DNA of 64,000 nucleotides from Caenorhabditis elegans (Eukaryota; Nematoda; Chromadorea; Rhabditida; Rhabditidae), in NCBI RefSeq assembly GCF_000002985.6, contig NC_003280.10, positions 5,886,501 through 5,950,500 on the forward strand, in the 5' to 3' direction. Below are positions 45,301-59,354 of this stretch, in pieces. The notes beneath the pieces were generated by a model. That model worked only from the letters and a program-made list of their open reading frames with translations. It was not told the origin of the DNA and made no database searches. How positions within the stretch are numbered: position 1 is the first letter of the stretch; the number at the start of each line of letters is the position of its first letter. The position numbers and the translations under genes are program-made.

Positions 45301-48300
45301 ACGCATGCATTACTCTTGAATTTTTCGAAGTATATGATTTAGCATTATGCCAAGAAAGATTGGCTATGGTAGACTGACTGCTTCCAATTTTCAAGCTGAA
45401 AGCTTTTCTAAACCTTATTTCTCCAACATATAATTTCTAATTTTTATTATGATTTTGTTTCAAACCTCACATTTATATTTTTAGTTTGAACTTACAACAT
45501 CTACACCAATTGTTTTAACCCTAAAATCTATATTTTCCCAGACGGAAATAATGTTTAACCTAGAGAAGTGTGCACATGATTGACACGAACATGACTTTTT
45601 TACTGTCTTTTTCTTACGTTTCTCCCGTTTTCTTCTCTCCGTCTCTTTCCATTTTCTTATCACTACCATAATTTTGAAAATCCATTTTATCAAACGTGCT
45701 CCATTGAATATGAAGGATATGTATGACGTCATCACTTAATATTAGTCACCACTTGATTCTTGACGTCTTCGTCTTATTCTTCTAATGGCATGATGATAGG
45801 AAATGGTTTGAAGTACTTCTACTTCTACCTTATTACCAAATTGGATTAGTTACAGTATGAATGGTTTATGTTATCTTGTGTTTTCCTCCTTTACACTTTC
45901 AATTAATATGTTTGTTGTTTTCGCTAGAGTATTTTTTGTCTGAAAAAAAAAACAAATGGAGCATCAGCAAAAAGTGAGAAAATAATAGAGTTCGCATCTC
46001 GAGACGACAAGACGTCATTTCTTTGACGTGGATTGATTTGAAAATTAGAGAACTAGTGATAAGAGAGAAAGAAGCATCCGACCGCGTGATGACCTGAATT
46101 GATGAGAGATAATGGAAAGGTGTCGACGATTGATGAGTCTGGATTTAAATTCTGATCTTTTGTCAATTTAATATTTATTGATAAATTAGCTAGTCTGAAA
46201 AAGTGAAGTAAATGTATTTTACTTTACAAAATTTTTTTGCAGTTGTTCCATAACTTGAAAAAATTGATAGGGTTGTATGTATTGCACCAGTAAAAATATA
46301 TATTTGCAGCAGACTTTTTTGCGGACTGCATAATTTGATAATTTATTTCAGAGCAGAATTAACATAATTATGAGCATGTTGGTTTTCTCTAAAGTAGTCT
46401 AGATTTCGGTTTTGGTGAAGAGGTGAAATTGAGTGGAGAAATTGTAAACATCAATTTGGGAATTTACCAAAACTCTTTACCGCGACAAAAAATTCAGAAT
46501 TTGAATATACCTCCATGGAAGCGATTATATTGTGCAATTATAATTGTGTAATATATCCTCTTTACCTTCTTCATGCTTATCCCCAATTTCCTCCCTCTCT
46601 CTTCTCACCTCATTCCGTTGATTAAAGAACCAATTGAACGCCCGCAGGCTTCGTTGTGGGTAATACAGTAATGTGATAGATTGTATGCCTGCCTATGCAC
46701 ATACACAAGTATGTGCTCTACCATTGCATATTCTGAGCTCTCCTCATTTTATACACTCTTCACAAATATCCACTCCATTAGAAAACCATCTGTCCGTTTG
46801 TGTCCCCAACCGGGAGCGCGAGGGGTGGATTGACCGTAGAAGGGACTGCCATCTGCATTTCTTCACTTCCCCCCTTTTCTCCAGCATACCATTCCATTAT
46901 TTCCTCGATTCGTGCCCCGTCTCTATTCTTCTTCGATTTTACCGGTAATTCCTTGTTGTACATATTTGTAGAATGCATTATATACTTTTCCAGACTACCG
47001 TATTCCCTCGCGTACCCAGTTCTTATTTCAAAGATTATGAACTCAATGTTTTGTTCAGAGTTGCAACAAGCGCTGCCGCAGGTGATATATTTTAACCTGT
47101 TTTCATTCAAATATTCTGATGAAAAGCACGATGTCTTAGTCAGCCGATTCTAGAAGTTTTTATATTCCACGTTGCAGTTTACCTATAGAACGTGACAATA
47201 TGTCACATGAACAAACTGGTTCTATTGATTTGATAGGAAGTTTGATTTTTTTTTTGAAATAAGGTTTTAGTTGCAAAAACAACTTAAAGTGAAATTTGTA
47301 TGTATTTAGAAAATAAAAACTTGAAAAATATGTAAATATTTTCTTTGTTTTTGTCAGCACTTAACTGAAAAAAAACCACAAACCGTAAATGAGGTGTCCC
47401 ATTTGTCCTTGTTCAGATAACTAACCATACTCCTCCAATTACCAATTTATCCGAATTAGCGCCCCACACACTCCTCCACATCCACACTATCTTTCGCTTT
47501 TGATTACTTTTTTCGGTAATATCTGTCAAGGTGGCTGGGTTCGTCGTCGTAGTCCTGTACTGTTTCGTCGAGAAGGTCACCATATTGGGGGAAGAAGTAA
47601 GAGACTGTCTTTTGGCGCAATATCACTGTTGTGTAGATCGCCTAGTTTCTTGTCTCGAATAACATGAAATGATAGACAGAGTTCCCTATGACACTCTAAG
47701 TCTCGAGGTTCTTATCACTTTATCGATTAGTTGAACAGCTGGCTGTCTCCTATCATCATATATCCACCTTGTTTTCTTTCCGCCTTCATGACTCTTTTCT
47801 TCCTGAAGCATCCCTTCAAACAATTCTCTATTTTCTCTGTATCCAATGACTCAATATTCTCAAATCTCAACCTAATTTGAATAACTGACAACAGTAAAAA
47901 GACCTCCGAATGCAAAAGCAGGAGTAATTAACCTAGGAAGAAGCAACCAGGGATAGTCAATCAAAATGAGATGACATAGATCTCGAGTTGACATGTTTTT
48001 TGAACCAATCTCGGAATATTTGCATAATTAGTAGTAGTATTCCCATAAGAGCAGATTTGTAAATATTATAATAAGTTGCTTGCAGATGGTTGGTAGTAAA
48101 TTTTATTTTACTGCAAGTGAATATTTATTTCCAAATGTGTTAATATTTTTTTAGTTAAAAAATTTTATACATATTTTTGAGAAAGTTGTTTTCGAAGTTT
48201 TGATACTGTTTTATTGCAAATAAAAGTCGGAATTGCTCCAAATTTTTAAACAAAACTTTAGTATTTTAAAAAATTTAGAAAAATACCACATGTTTGCTCT

Positions 48301-49940
48301 TCTACAATATTGAAATACATAATTAAATCATATAATTTGTAGTAAAAATTAATTATTTTTCGGCCGACTTACAAAATTGTGGATTGCAAAAATAGAGAAA
48401 TCGCCACTTGTTTAAAACGGAGTTTTTAATTAATGTACATTATGTTGATTGATGAGGTTTCAGTGAAATTTTTAAATTAAAAAAAAACACTGATTAATTA
48501 CTTTACCTATTATGAAATAGAAAACAATATAAAAATGTCAAAGCTCATAATGCACCAAATAATTTTACCAACCTAGACTACCTGCCCAAAATACAGTTTG
48601 CCCTCAATTCTTTTTAGGATAATCTCTTTTAGAAGTTAAGTCTACAACATGATTATAACGACTTCACGGTACTGATCACTCTCTTTTCTCTGAATCCATA
48701 CTTCCAACCCGCCGTTCCTTCTTCATCATTTTCCATTCGTTTTCCTCCGTCTCTTTTATCTTTTTCTCATCTCTTTTCGTTTGTCGATCTGGACGATCCG
48801 ATGCGTCATCCTTAACGCTTCTCTTATTTCTTTTCTTCATCTCCTTCTTGAAAGTGTCTATCATTTTTTTTCTACTTTATTTCCTGATTCCATCATATCT
48901 CCTATGTGTTCATTAAGTATCACTAATTATTCCATTAGTCCCTTTCCCACCTGCCATCCATCTTCGAGGTTTTCCTTGTTTAGTCTGGTTTATTTGTTTA
49001 ACAAAAAAAAAGCGTGTTGGAAAAATGCGAAACCGTCTGCGTTCGCTAGTTTGAAAAATTTTAACAGAAACTTCCAATGTTGAGTTGGATTTAACAAGTT
49101 AGATCTCAAAAATATTTTTCAAAAAATCTAGAAAATTCGGCTTGAAAAAATTGCTTTAAAATCCGGAATAAATGGAAAAATTCCGCCATAATTGTTTTCA
49201 TCGACAAAGATTGATTTATGGAAATTCAAAATTTGAAAAAATATTTTTTAAACTGTTTTCAAAAGATAACTGAGTAACAATTCTGAAAAATCTTACAAAA
49301 TTGGTTGCCATGACAACAACCTCTACAAAAAACAAATGACCTCAGCTTCTACATTTCTTCTGCATATTCCAATTATTTATTTTATTTCACATTTGACATG
49401 ACCGTCTGAAATGAAACAATGAAGACGTTGGTCTTTTCTTTTCTCTTTCTTTTCCCACCCTGAAAACCACGAACATACATTTTTCAGTTCAGACGTTTTT
49501 TCTGCAATTGCATTAAGCATTGATGATGATTCAGCATTCACAATCATCGATTTTTCCTCCTTGTTGATTTGATTTTGTCCGTTTTTTTCTGCTCCCACAG
49601 AAAAAAAACGCACAACAGTTACCTGTCTTCTTATCAATTTCCTTTTACGTGCCTATTCCTCTTCTCTACCTATCACATGACCAAACTTTCAGTACCCCGG
49701 ACATAAATGCCACGTCACACTTTAGACATTATCACATTTTTCTCATCTTTTAAGCAAAAGCTCTCAATCTCTAAGGTCTATGCTCTTCAGTTAGAGATCG
49801 TAATTTTAGATACCGAACACGGGGTGAAAACCGAAAAACTAAACTCTTTTAGCTCAAGATTTTTTCCATATCTTCTCTTGCCTGCCATTCACTTTTTTGA
49901 TGGATTACGGTAGATTTCGTTCAACTTTTTTGCATTTCAG
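42372..49940. other. egl-44 upstream DNA or large intron
   Basis: No supported coding exons. CT/GA-rich promoter-like patches occur near 43740-43770, 44830-44860 and 46800-46870. A near-perfect X-box-like palindrome lies at 49304-49317. Overlapping open frames of 110-117 residues on both strands at 46.8-47.15 kb lack splice signals and look incidental. Confidence 0.4.
49304..49317. promoter_or_regulatory. X-box-like site GTTGCCATGACAAC
   Basis: This 14-mer fits the RFX/DAF-19 pattern RYYNYY-AT-RRNRAC at every position and differs by one base from the symmetrical GTTGCCATGGCAAC. It lies 624 bases upstream of the ATG of egl-44 at 49941. Functional X-boxes are usually within about 250 bases of a ciliary gene start, so activity is uncertain. 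Confidence 0.4.
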
Positions 49941-53728
<3,788 letters not shown>

Positions 53729-54434
53729 ATTTTGAAAAATCTCTTCCCACACTGCCATATTTTTTGTTTTTTTCTTAATTTATACACTCATTCATTCCTT
53801 TTCTTCGTTTTCTCCTTCTCTTCAAAAATCGGTCACACGAATTCATTTGAATTTCATTTGAAAAATAATAATAATATGTTCCAGTCATTCCCATTTTCTT
53901 ATTTTCTCCATGTTTACCTGAATACTCAAAACCCAATTTCCCGTGATTTATTTTTGTACTTTTTTTCGTCTCATCATGTGCAACCAGAAGAAAACTCGTC
54001 GAGCTTCTCATATTTCTTGGAAATTCACAGAATCCATCAAAAAGTCTACAGTGTCTAGTACGAGTTGTTCTTTAATTTCTAATCCCTCACATTCATCCCC
54101 ACACTTCTCCCTTTCAGATTCAGTTCCCCCCAATACTTGCAACCTCTTCTCCACACCTTCCACAAAATCTCAATTCTCGATTTTTTCAACCCAAGTTTCC
54201 GATTTGATTCAGTTCTGTTAGGCTCTTAGGTGTGTTTTGTTTCATTTTCTGTATTCTATTTTTGGACTTGTTTTCCCTTTAATTATCAGTTATTGAAAAA
54301 ATGCATCAGATACCTAAACTTTTCAATTTTTTTAAAAACGTTTTGGGAGCAACTGGATTTTCAGAAAGAAACGTTTCATCAAAGCAACAGAAGACCCCGA
54401 CAAAACGAAAGGCGGAGCTGCGATATTATAAACA
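53729..54434 (+). other. egl-44 3' UTR and short spacer
   Basis: T/C-rich 3' UTR-like sequence. No obvious canonical poly(A) hexamer was found immediately after the stop. An acceptor-like GGATTTTCAG ends at 54364, 70 bases before the next ATG. Confidence 0.4.
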
Positions 54435-54941
54435 ATGGCACTGTACCGCGCGAGGTCATTCCAAATCTCAATCACTTTCCATAGAATGTCTGCTCCATCT
54501 CCTTCACCTTCTATTTCAAGATTAAATTCAAATTCAGATGAAACTTTCCGTATTGTGGTAAACTATCTGGTAACTTCGAACAAACTTGAGGAAACACGTG
54601 TCAAGTACACCAGAATTATTGATTCTCTAGTCCTGCAAATGGACTGCCTGAACTTGATTGCCACTTTGACAAAGACAAATCTTGTCGTCTTGCTAGTGAT
54701 CAAGTATATTCTTAAATATTTAGAGAATTTGAAGAAGAATACCATTATCTCGCTGAGAAATGTCGAGGCTAAAATCGAAAAAAAGATGAAAATTCAGAAA
54801 AGACGAGCTCAAATGATGTTCCAACATGTAAGTTTCGGTAGACCCTTTTATTTTTGAAATGTTTGATTATTTAAACTTTAGAACGGCATCACTCCAATGA
54901 GTGACATTACTAAAAGATTGGAATTCAATAAGAACAATTGA
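54435..54941 (+). CDS. Unrecognised 149-residue helical protein
   Basis: Exons 54435-54827 and 54882-54941 join in frame at a consensus donor (CAT/GTAAGT) and acceptor (TTTAG). The first possible ATG is at 54435; an internal one at 54486 (MSAPSPSPS) gives 132 residues and may be the real start. After a Ser/Pro-rich N-terminus the protein is mostly helical: DETFRIVVNYLVTSNKLEET, a Leu-rich helix, then a basic coiled-coil-like stretch (NVEAKIEKKMKIQKRRAQMM). It has no signal peptide; the central LVVLLVIKYILKYL is amphipathic rather than a clear membrane span. I do not recognise the family. It ends 70-130 bases before an AT-rich 3' UTR and is convergent with the - strand relic at 55.3 kb. Confidence 0.55.
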
Positions 54942-55266
54942 AAATCAATCAGGACAACCTTTTGTGCCTTGGAGGGCCTAATCGTTCATTTCTCTGTTAT
55001 CGCATACTTTAATGTTTCTTCGATTTGTTAATTTCTAAAATTATTGTTTTAACTTTTGAAATATATACATAGTAATGATTTGTTATACGGCTCTATCTTT
55101 TTTTGTTTGTTACTTATATTCCATTTTTATTCAAAGTTCAATGAACACATTTTATTTGGGATTTGACAAAAGCATTTTCAAATTTGTGAACCACCCGGTT
55201 GCCATGGCAGAAAAACAGAAGCAAAGCTTAAGGTTTTGAATATATAAATATAAATATTCATATTTT

Positions 55267-55962
55267 CTATTTCATCTTTTCTATTTCGATATGCGTCAGA
55301 TCGTCTTTTGAACATTTCCGCAATTTGTTTATAACATATGACCTTTCCGTTACCGTAATTTTACGGTTAGCCAGCTGCTGAATGAATTGTAAAAACTGAT
55401 TTCCGTTGATTTGGTGTGGTGGACAAATTTTTTTTTCAATAAACAGTTTCACCAAAAAATATGTTGGAAGAATGTGAATCAGAGCTGTGTGACAAATCTT
55501 TTCGGCAAAAGTGCAGAACTGCTGATTTCAAGATTATAATCCAACTTGTTGAATCAGAAAATTAAACTAAATTGAATGAATACATTTTCTCGTCTATGTT
55601 ATGCAATTCATTTTAGATGAGAAGTTCAAAAAAAGCCTCAAGTGGTGCCCGAAAATGGCCTTTTGCCGTTAAAATTTTTTCGGCAAACGGCAACTTTCAG
55701 ACACTATATGAGGTTTTCTAAAAAAAAATAAAACAAAAATAAATACTATTATTATATCTTGAAAAATTGGCATACATTTTCATATTAATTCTTAATTCAA
55801 AAAGTTGGTTGTTCATACTGAAATTTTTGCAAAAAAAATTTGTCGCACAGCCCTGAAAATCACTATTAGAAATCCTTTTCCAATCAACTTCAATCAGCTC
55901 AAACTTGAAAACACACAAAATAAGGTTCAGAAAAAAATTTGCAGAAAAAATAAATTTGCTGC
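55267..55962 (-). pseudogene. Open reading frame split by an inverted-repeat element
   Basis: On the - strand a stop-free frame of about 35 codons (55962-55856; it contains FKFELIEVDWKRISNSDF) runs into the end of a 376-bp palindromic element. Directly beyond the element the frame resumes in the same phase (55479-55267; it contains IHILPTYFLVKLFIEKK and NRKITVTERSYVINKLRKCS) and ends in TAG. Counting without the element, the two halves form one continuous frame. No ATG is present on the upstream side, so an exon further right is needed. A TTTATT at about 55150 could be its poly(A) signal. The family is not recognised. Alternatively the element could lie within an intron, but it lacks GT/AG ends at its borders. 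Confidence 0.4.
55480..55855. mobile_element. MITE-like element with terminal inverted repeats
   Basis: The ends CAGAGCTGTGTGACAAATCT and (reverse complement of the right end) CAGGGCTGTGCGACAAATTT match over about 28 bases. Internal GCCGTT/CGGCAAACGGCAA motifs are the kind seen in common dispersed C. elegans repeats that begin CAGGGCTGTGCG. It has no coding capacity, so it would need a transposase supplied elsewhere. No clear target-site duplication was identified. Confidence 0.75.
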
Positions 55963-56488
55963 CTCAGCTTAAACCATATTTTTTTTCCAAAAATAACAAG
56001 TTTCGATAAAAATTCACATTATTTGGAATGCATACAAATGTCCTTTTTTTTTGTCTGATTATAATCAATATTTTACGTTTATTTGTGCTCTTACAAAAAT
56101 ACAATTGAAGTTTAGAAACCACTTTTTCCTATGGAGACCTTCTATGCTCAAAATCTCGAATTCTTGATATTCTCAAAAATCGAAACCTCTAAAACATTAA
56201 ACTGTGTACACAAGTATTCAGTAATCCATTTCACAAGATCTCTTTCCTATTATGTCCAAATCATGTGCACTTTGAGTCACCTCTTCATTCGAACTATTTC
56301 TCTTTTTCTCACATTCCCCTTTTCCGTCTGTCCTCTCACCATATCTCCAGTGCATGCCAGTGGCCGCGCTCTCCTCTGCTTCTTCGTTCGCATTCTTCCT
56401 TCTTCCTTTTTTTCTTCATTTTTCTCGTTTACAATTATTATTTAAAATGATAACATCATTTTTAAGGAGCTGGGTAATCATTGGCGAA
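55963..56488. other. Intergenic, candidate promoter of the next + gene
   Basis: AT-rich then C/T-rich DNA (56280-56440) preceding the small gene at 56489. The acceptor-like CATTTTTAAG ending near 56466 lies about 22 bases before that ATG. No other gene is seen. Confidence 0.4.
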
Positions 56489-57190
56489 ATGGATTTTGGA
56501 GGACGCCCTCCTCCTCCAATGGATGACACTTATTTTCCAAGTGTAAGTTTCAAATATTTGTTGACCTTTATAGTTTTGTTCGGAACATGCAGGATGCCCT
56601 AGCTTATCATTCTGGGTTGTGCCGGTAGAGCCTAGGAAGAGACAGAGGAAATGCGCCCTTGTCTCGCCTTGACCGACCGGAACGTCTAGTTTAAAACTGT
56701 CAATTTTTATCTGTACATGCCTAAGTTAACAAGTCAATTTGATACAACATTATTTCAGCTTCTCAAAAAGGATATTTGGTCTCAGATCGAAAACAATACA
56801 ATCAACTTTCCAGCAGATATTCGTGGATGGCTCAAGAAACTGACCGACGAGAAAGATCTCATTGATAACTATTCTCTTGAAAAACAACCAGCTATAAATC
56901 AATGGTTTGCTGAAACTGATTTTGTGATTCGAACTCTTCGATGTGTCAATCTTCCTGAATTGGTAGAACATTATGAGGATCAGCTGACTGCACAAAAAAT
57001 CTACTTGGAAAAAATCGATCACCGGAGTGGAATTCTTAAATATTTGATTGAGAGACTCGAAATGGCTGTAGCAGAGGAGGAAAATAAGATTGATAAGCAA
57101 GTGGATATCGAAAAAGAAGAAACAACAATTGTAATGCAAATCCAGCACTCTAAGAAAAACAAAAAGAAATCGAAAAATAAGGTTTATTGA
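56489..57190 (+). CDS. Unrecognised 161-residue coiled-coil protein
   Basis: Exons 56489-56542 and 56759-57190 join in frame (AGT/GTAAGT to TATTTCAG). The protein starts MDFGGRPPPPMDDTYFPS, a Pro-rich acidic leader, and continues as a mainly helical protein with SQIENNTINFPADIRGWLKK, a Trp/Phe-containing core (QWFAETDFVIRTLRCVNLPE) and a long charged helix, ending in a Lys-rich tail (KKNKKKSKN). No signal peptide or membrane segment. The size, leader and helical build resemble small scaffold subunits, but I do not recognise a family. If the weak donor AAG/GTTTAT at 57182 were used with the acceptor ending 57282, the protein would end one residue after KNK. The poly(A) signal is at 57434-57439. 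Confidence 0.65.
56622..56680 (+). ncRNA. Possible structured RNA in an intron
   Basis: Within the intron 56543-56758 a GC-rich island stands out from AT-rich surroundings. CCGGT (56622-56626) can pair with ACCGG (56676-56680), and GAGACA (56639-56644) with TGTCTC (56660-56665), giving a two-stem fold of 59 bases. No H/ACA or C/D box set could be assigned with confidence. Confidence 0.25.
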
Positions 57191-57433
57191 ATCACATAAT
57201 GCACGCTTTTTTGTAAATAATCTACTAAAGTTAATTTGAAATTTACCGAAAAAGTAGATTCAAATGAACCCCATTTTTCCAGAAATAACCAACGACACGA
57301 GCAAATATCCTCCGAGCATCTCATCTACAAGTCTCCAATAGTAATTTTAATTAATTCATTAATTCATATCTTCTTCCTTTACTTGTAACTATGATCTTAT
57401 AATTCGGAATAGTTGTTTTTCGCTCACATTCAG

Positions 57434-57469
57434 AATAAAAAAACATGAATTTTAGTTATGCTCTTTATT
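57434..57469. terminator. Tail-to-tail poly(A) signals
   Basis: AATAAA on the + strand (57434-57439) ends the 161-residue gene. TTTATT at 57464-57469 is AATAAA on the - strand and would end a transcript coming from the right. The pair supports a convergent gene on the - strand between about 57.5 and 58.1 kb. Confidence 0.5.
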
Positions 57470-57695
57470 ATCAAAAATAAACAAGTTCTCAAAAAGTGAG
57501 TTTTCAACAAGCCATGGCCTTATCCGATCCACCAGGAGACATCCAGACCCAACCGGGTAGTTGATCCACCATAACCACCTCTGATTGAGCAGCCAGGCAG
57601 TTCAGACCTGAATGGTTTCATAGAGATGCCACGGTTTGTCGCAAAAATCTATCGATCGAATAAAATCGGAGCATTCCATTGTCGGGTACCATGCT

Positions 57696-58036
57696 CTATC
57701 CTTCCATTGCCCATCCTTCGAACAGCCACCTTTGATGGAACACCTGAAATAAATTTTGATCGGAGAGTACCCGAAGTTCCAGGTTCATAAACTAACCGCT
57801 CTCAATTCTTTCTCTCTTCCTCTTGTTTGATCGCCACCAACAACAGCCCCATCAATCCATCCATCCATTGCTATTGGACCGTTTCGAATGTTCGTTTGAC
57901 AAGCCGTTTGGTTTTTCAATGAAACTCCAAAATTGGAAAATTTGAATATTGGTTCAGAATTTCTGAATTTACCCTGGGGTGATTTTTGGGCGGAGCTTAG
58001 ATGTGGAGCAAAGATAATGACACGGAGGTAGATACG
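57696..58036 (-). CDS. Partial model of an unrecognised - strand gene
   Basis: A stop-free frame of about 80 codons runs from 58036 to 57797 on the - strand, ending at a donor-like GTTAGT. It begins with a hydrophobic stretch (IYLRVIIFAPHLSSA), then a Cys-containing part (SLKNQTACQTNIRNGPIAMD) and GAVVGGDQTRGREKELRA. Joined in phase 0 to the block starting 57743 (after TTTATTTCAG) it adds 15 codons and a TAG at 57696-57698. The exon's left boundary and the ATG are not resolved. Other frames of the downstream block are also open (57504-57607 contains QLPGWVWMSPGGSDKAMAC), so the 3' structure is uncertain. I do not recognise the family. A poly(A) signal on this strand at 57464-57469 supports transcription. 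Confidence 0.3.
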
Positions 58037-58124
58037 CTATTTATTTATTTTTTATGTTCAATGAACTGACTATTAAATATTTATTTTTTAAATTAATTAA
58101 AAAGGTAACGGCTTGACAGTCATT

Positions 58125-58156
58125 GCTCAGTAGCTCAGTAGCTCAGTGGCTCAGAG
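58125..58156. repeat. Tandem 8-mer, four copies of GCTCAGTA-type unit
   Basis: Four consecutive units GCTCAGTA, GCTCAGTA, GCTCAGTG and GCTCAGAG. It stands just left of a second tandem array with a 26-base period. Confidence 0.85.
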
Positions 58157-58179
58157 GTGAGGTCATTCAGAGAGTTGAT

Positions 58180-58252
58180 GGCTTGCTTTCAATGGTTCAA
58201 TCAAAGGCTTGCTTTCACTTGTTCAATCAATGGCTTGCTTTCAATGGTTCAA
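58180..58252. repeat. Tandem 26-bp repeat, about 2.8 copies
   Basis: Units at 58180-58205, 58206-58231 and 58232-58252 share GGCTTGCTTTCAATGGTTCA with two or three changes in the second copy. It lies in the spacer between the candidate - strand gene and the 3' end of casy-1. Confidence 0.85.
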
Positions 58253-59354
58253 ATACAATCGATTGATTTTTATCCAAGGGTCATTCAACTTGGATGAATA
58301 CGTACTTGGCAAAATTTAGATGTTTAAATTTTTTCAAGTTTTACGTTGAATTTTGGTAATTTAAAATTTATTTAAACTGATTTTAAATATTTAATGACAA
58401 TCAAAGAAATAACAGAACAAGATAATTCAGAAAGATCTATATCTCTGAAACTAGGATACTTATCAATAAGAGGTTTTTTGTAACAAGCAGATAAGATATT
58501 TTCCATTAATTTGCCAGTTAAACATTTTGTACGAAAATGTCTTGTTCTCAAGATACATTTGTTGGAATATTGGCATAGAAGTTGGATACATTAGTTTAAA
58601 ATTAGATACTTGTGTCGCTTTAAACTCAATTTCTTAAACGAAACAAAACATAATAATATCAACAGATGATCTGTGAATTTTCCATAAGATTTTAAAACAT
58701 TTTTCTAACTAGCAACTCTTCAAATGTATTTTTCACCTCAACAACTGTAGGCGCTCTCATATTTTGGAAACTTCAGATAGGAGTATCTTGGCGAATCTTA
58801 CCTGAATTTTTGCAATGTTCGACAGAAAAACGGCAAAGTGCTTCAGAAAGCTGAGTTGACTTTCCTAGTATTGAATATTTGATTGATATGATCTACATTG
58901 TCAGATTTTGGACGGTCATATTTTATTGTTTGAGATGAAAAGAAAACTGTAAAAAGGGAAGAGACTAAAGAGAGGAACGGGGAAGGAGTGAAAAGGACAG
59001 TATGAAGACGAAGATAATTTTTGGGGGAATTTTTGTTACTTTTTTTGAAGAAATATATAATAAAGTTATTATCAATTATTATGTTTTAAATGAATTCTTT
59101 CTTGGAGAGTATTCACTATTATCAGTATATGTGATGTAATCAACAGGGTGGGAGAACATTTTTTCAGCTCAAAATGTACAAAATATCAGTAAAACAGAGT
59201 TAGGGAGGGAGTCATGAATGTTGAGAGAGAGAGGAAGTTTTGGAAAATGAAGAGATCGATGAGAATGGATGAAGAAGGAGGTGACTAAAATGAATAAAAT
59301 GAGAATATTGAAGGATGATCATAACTTAAAAATAGAAGAAAAAAGTAACACGAG
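58253..59354 (-). other. Spacer and casy-1 3' UTR
   Basis: The - strand AATAAA (TTTATT on +, about 58923-58928) is the best poly(A) signal for casy-1, giving a 3' UTR of about 430 nt. The rest, 58253-58900, is AT-rich with no gene seen. Confidence 0.45.

Noticed and set aside
46778-47153. Overlapping open frames of 110 (-) and 117 (+) codons
   Set aside because: Two long frames on opposite strands of the same GC-richer patch are expected from composition; neither has a promoter, splice or domain signal.
55198-55211. Second X-box-like site, GTTGCCATGGCAGA
   Set aside because: The final AC of the RFX half-site is missing (GA instead), and it lies at the 3' side of both neighbouring genes.
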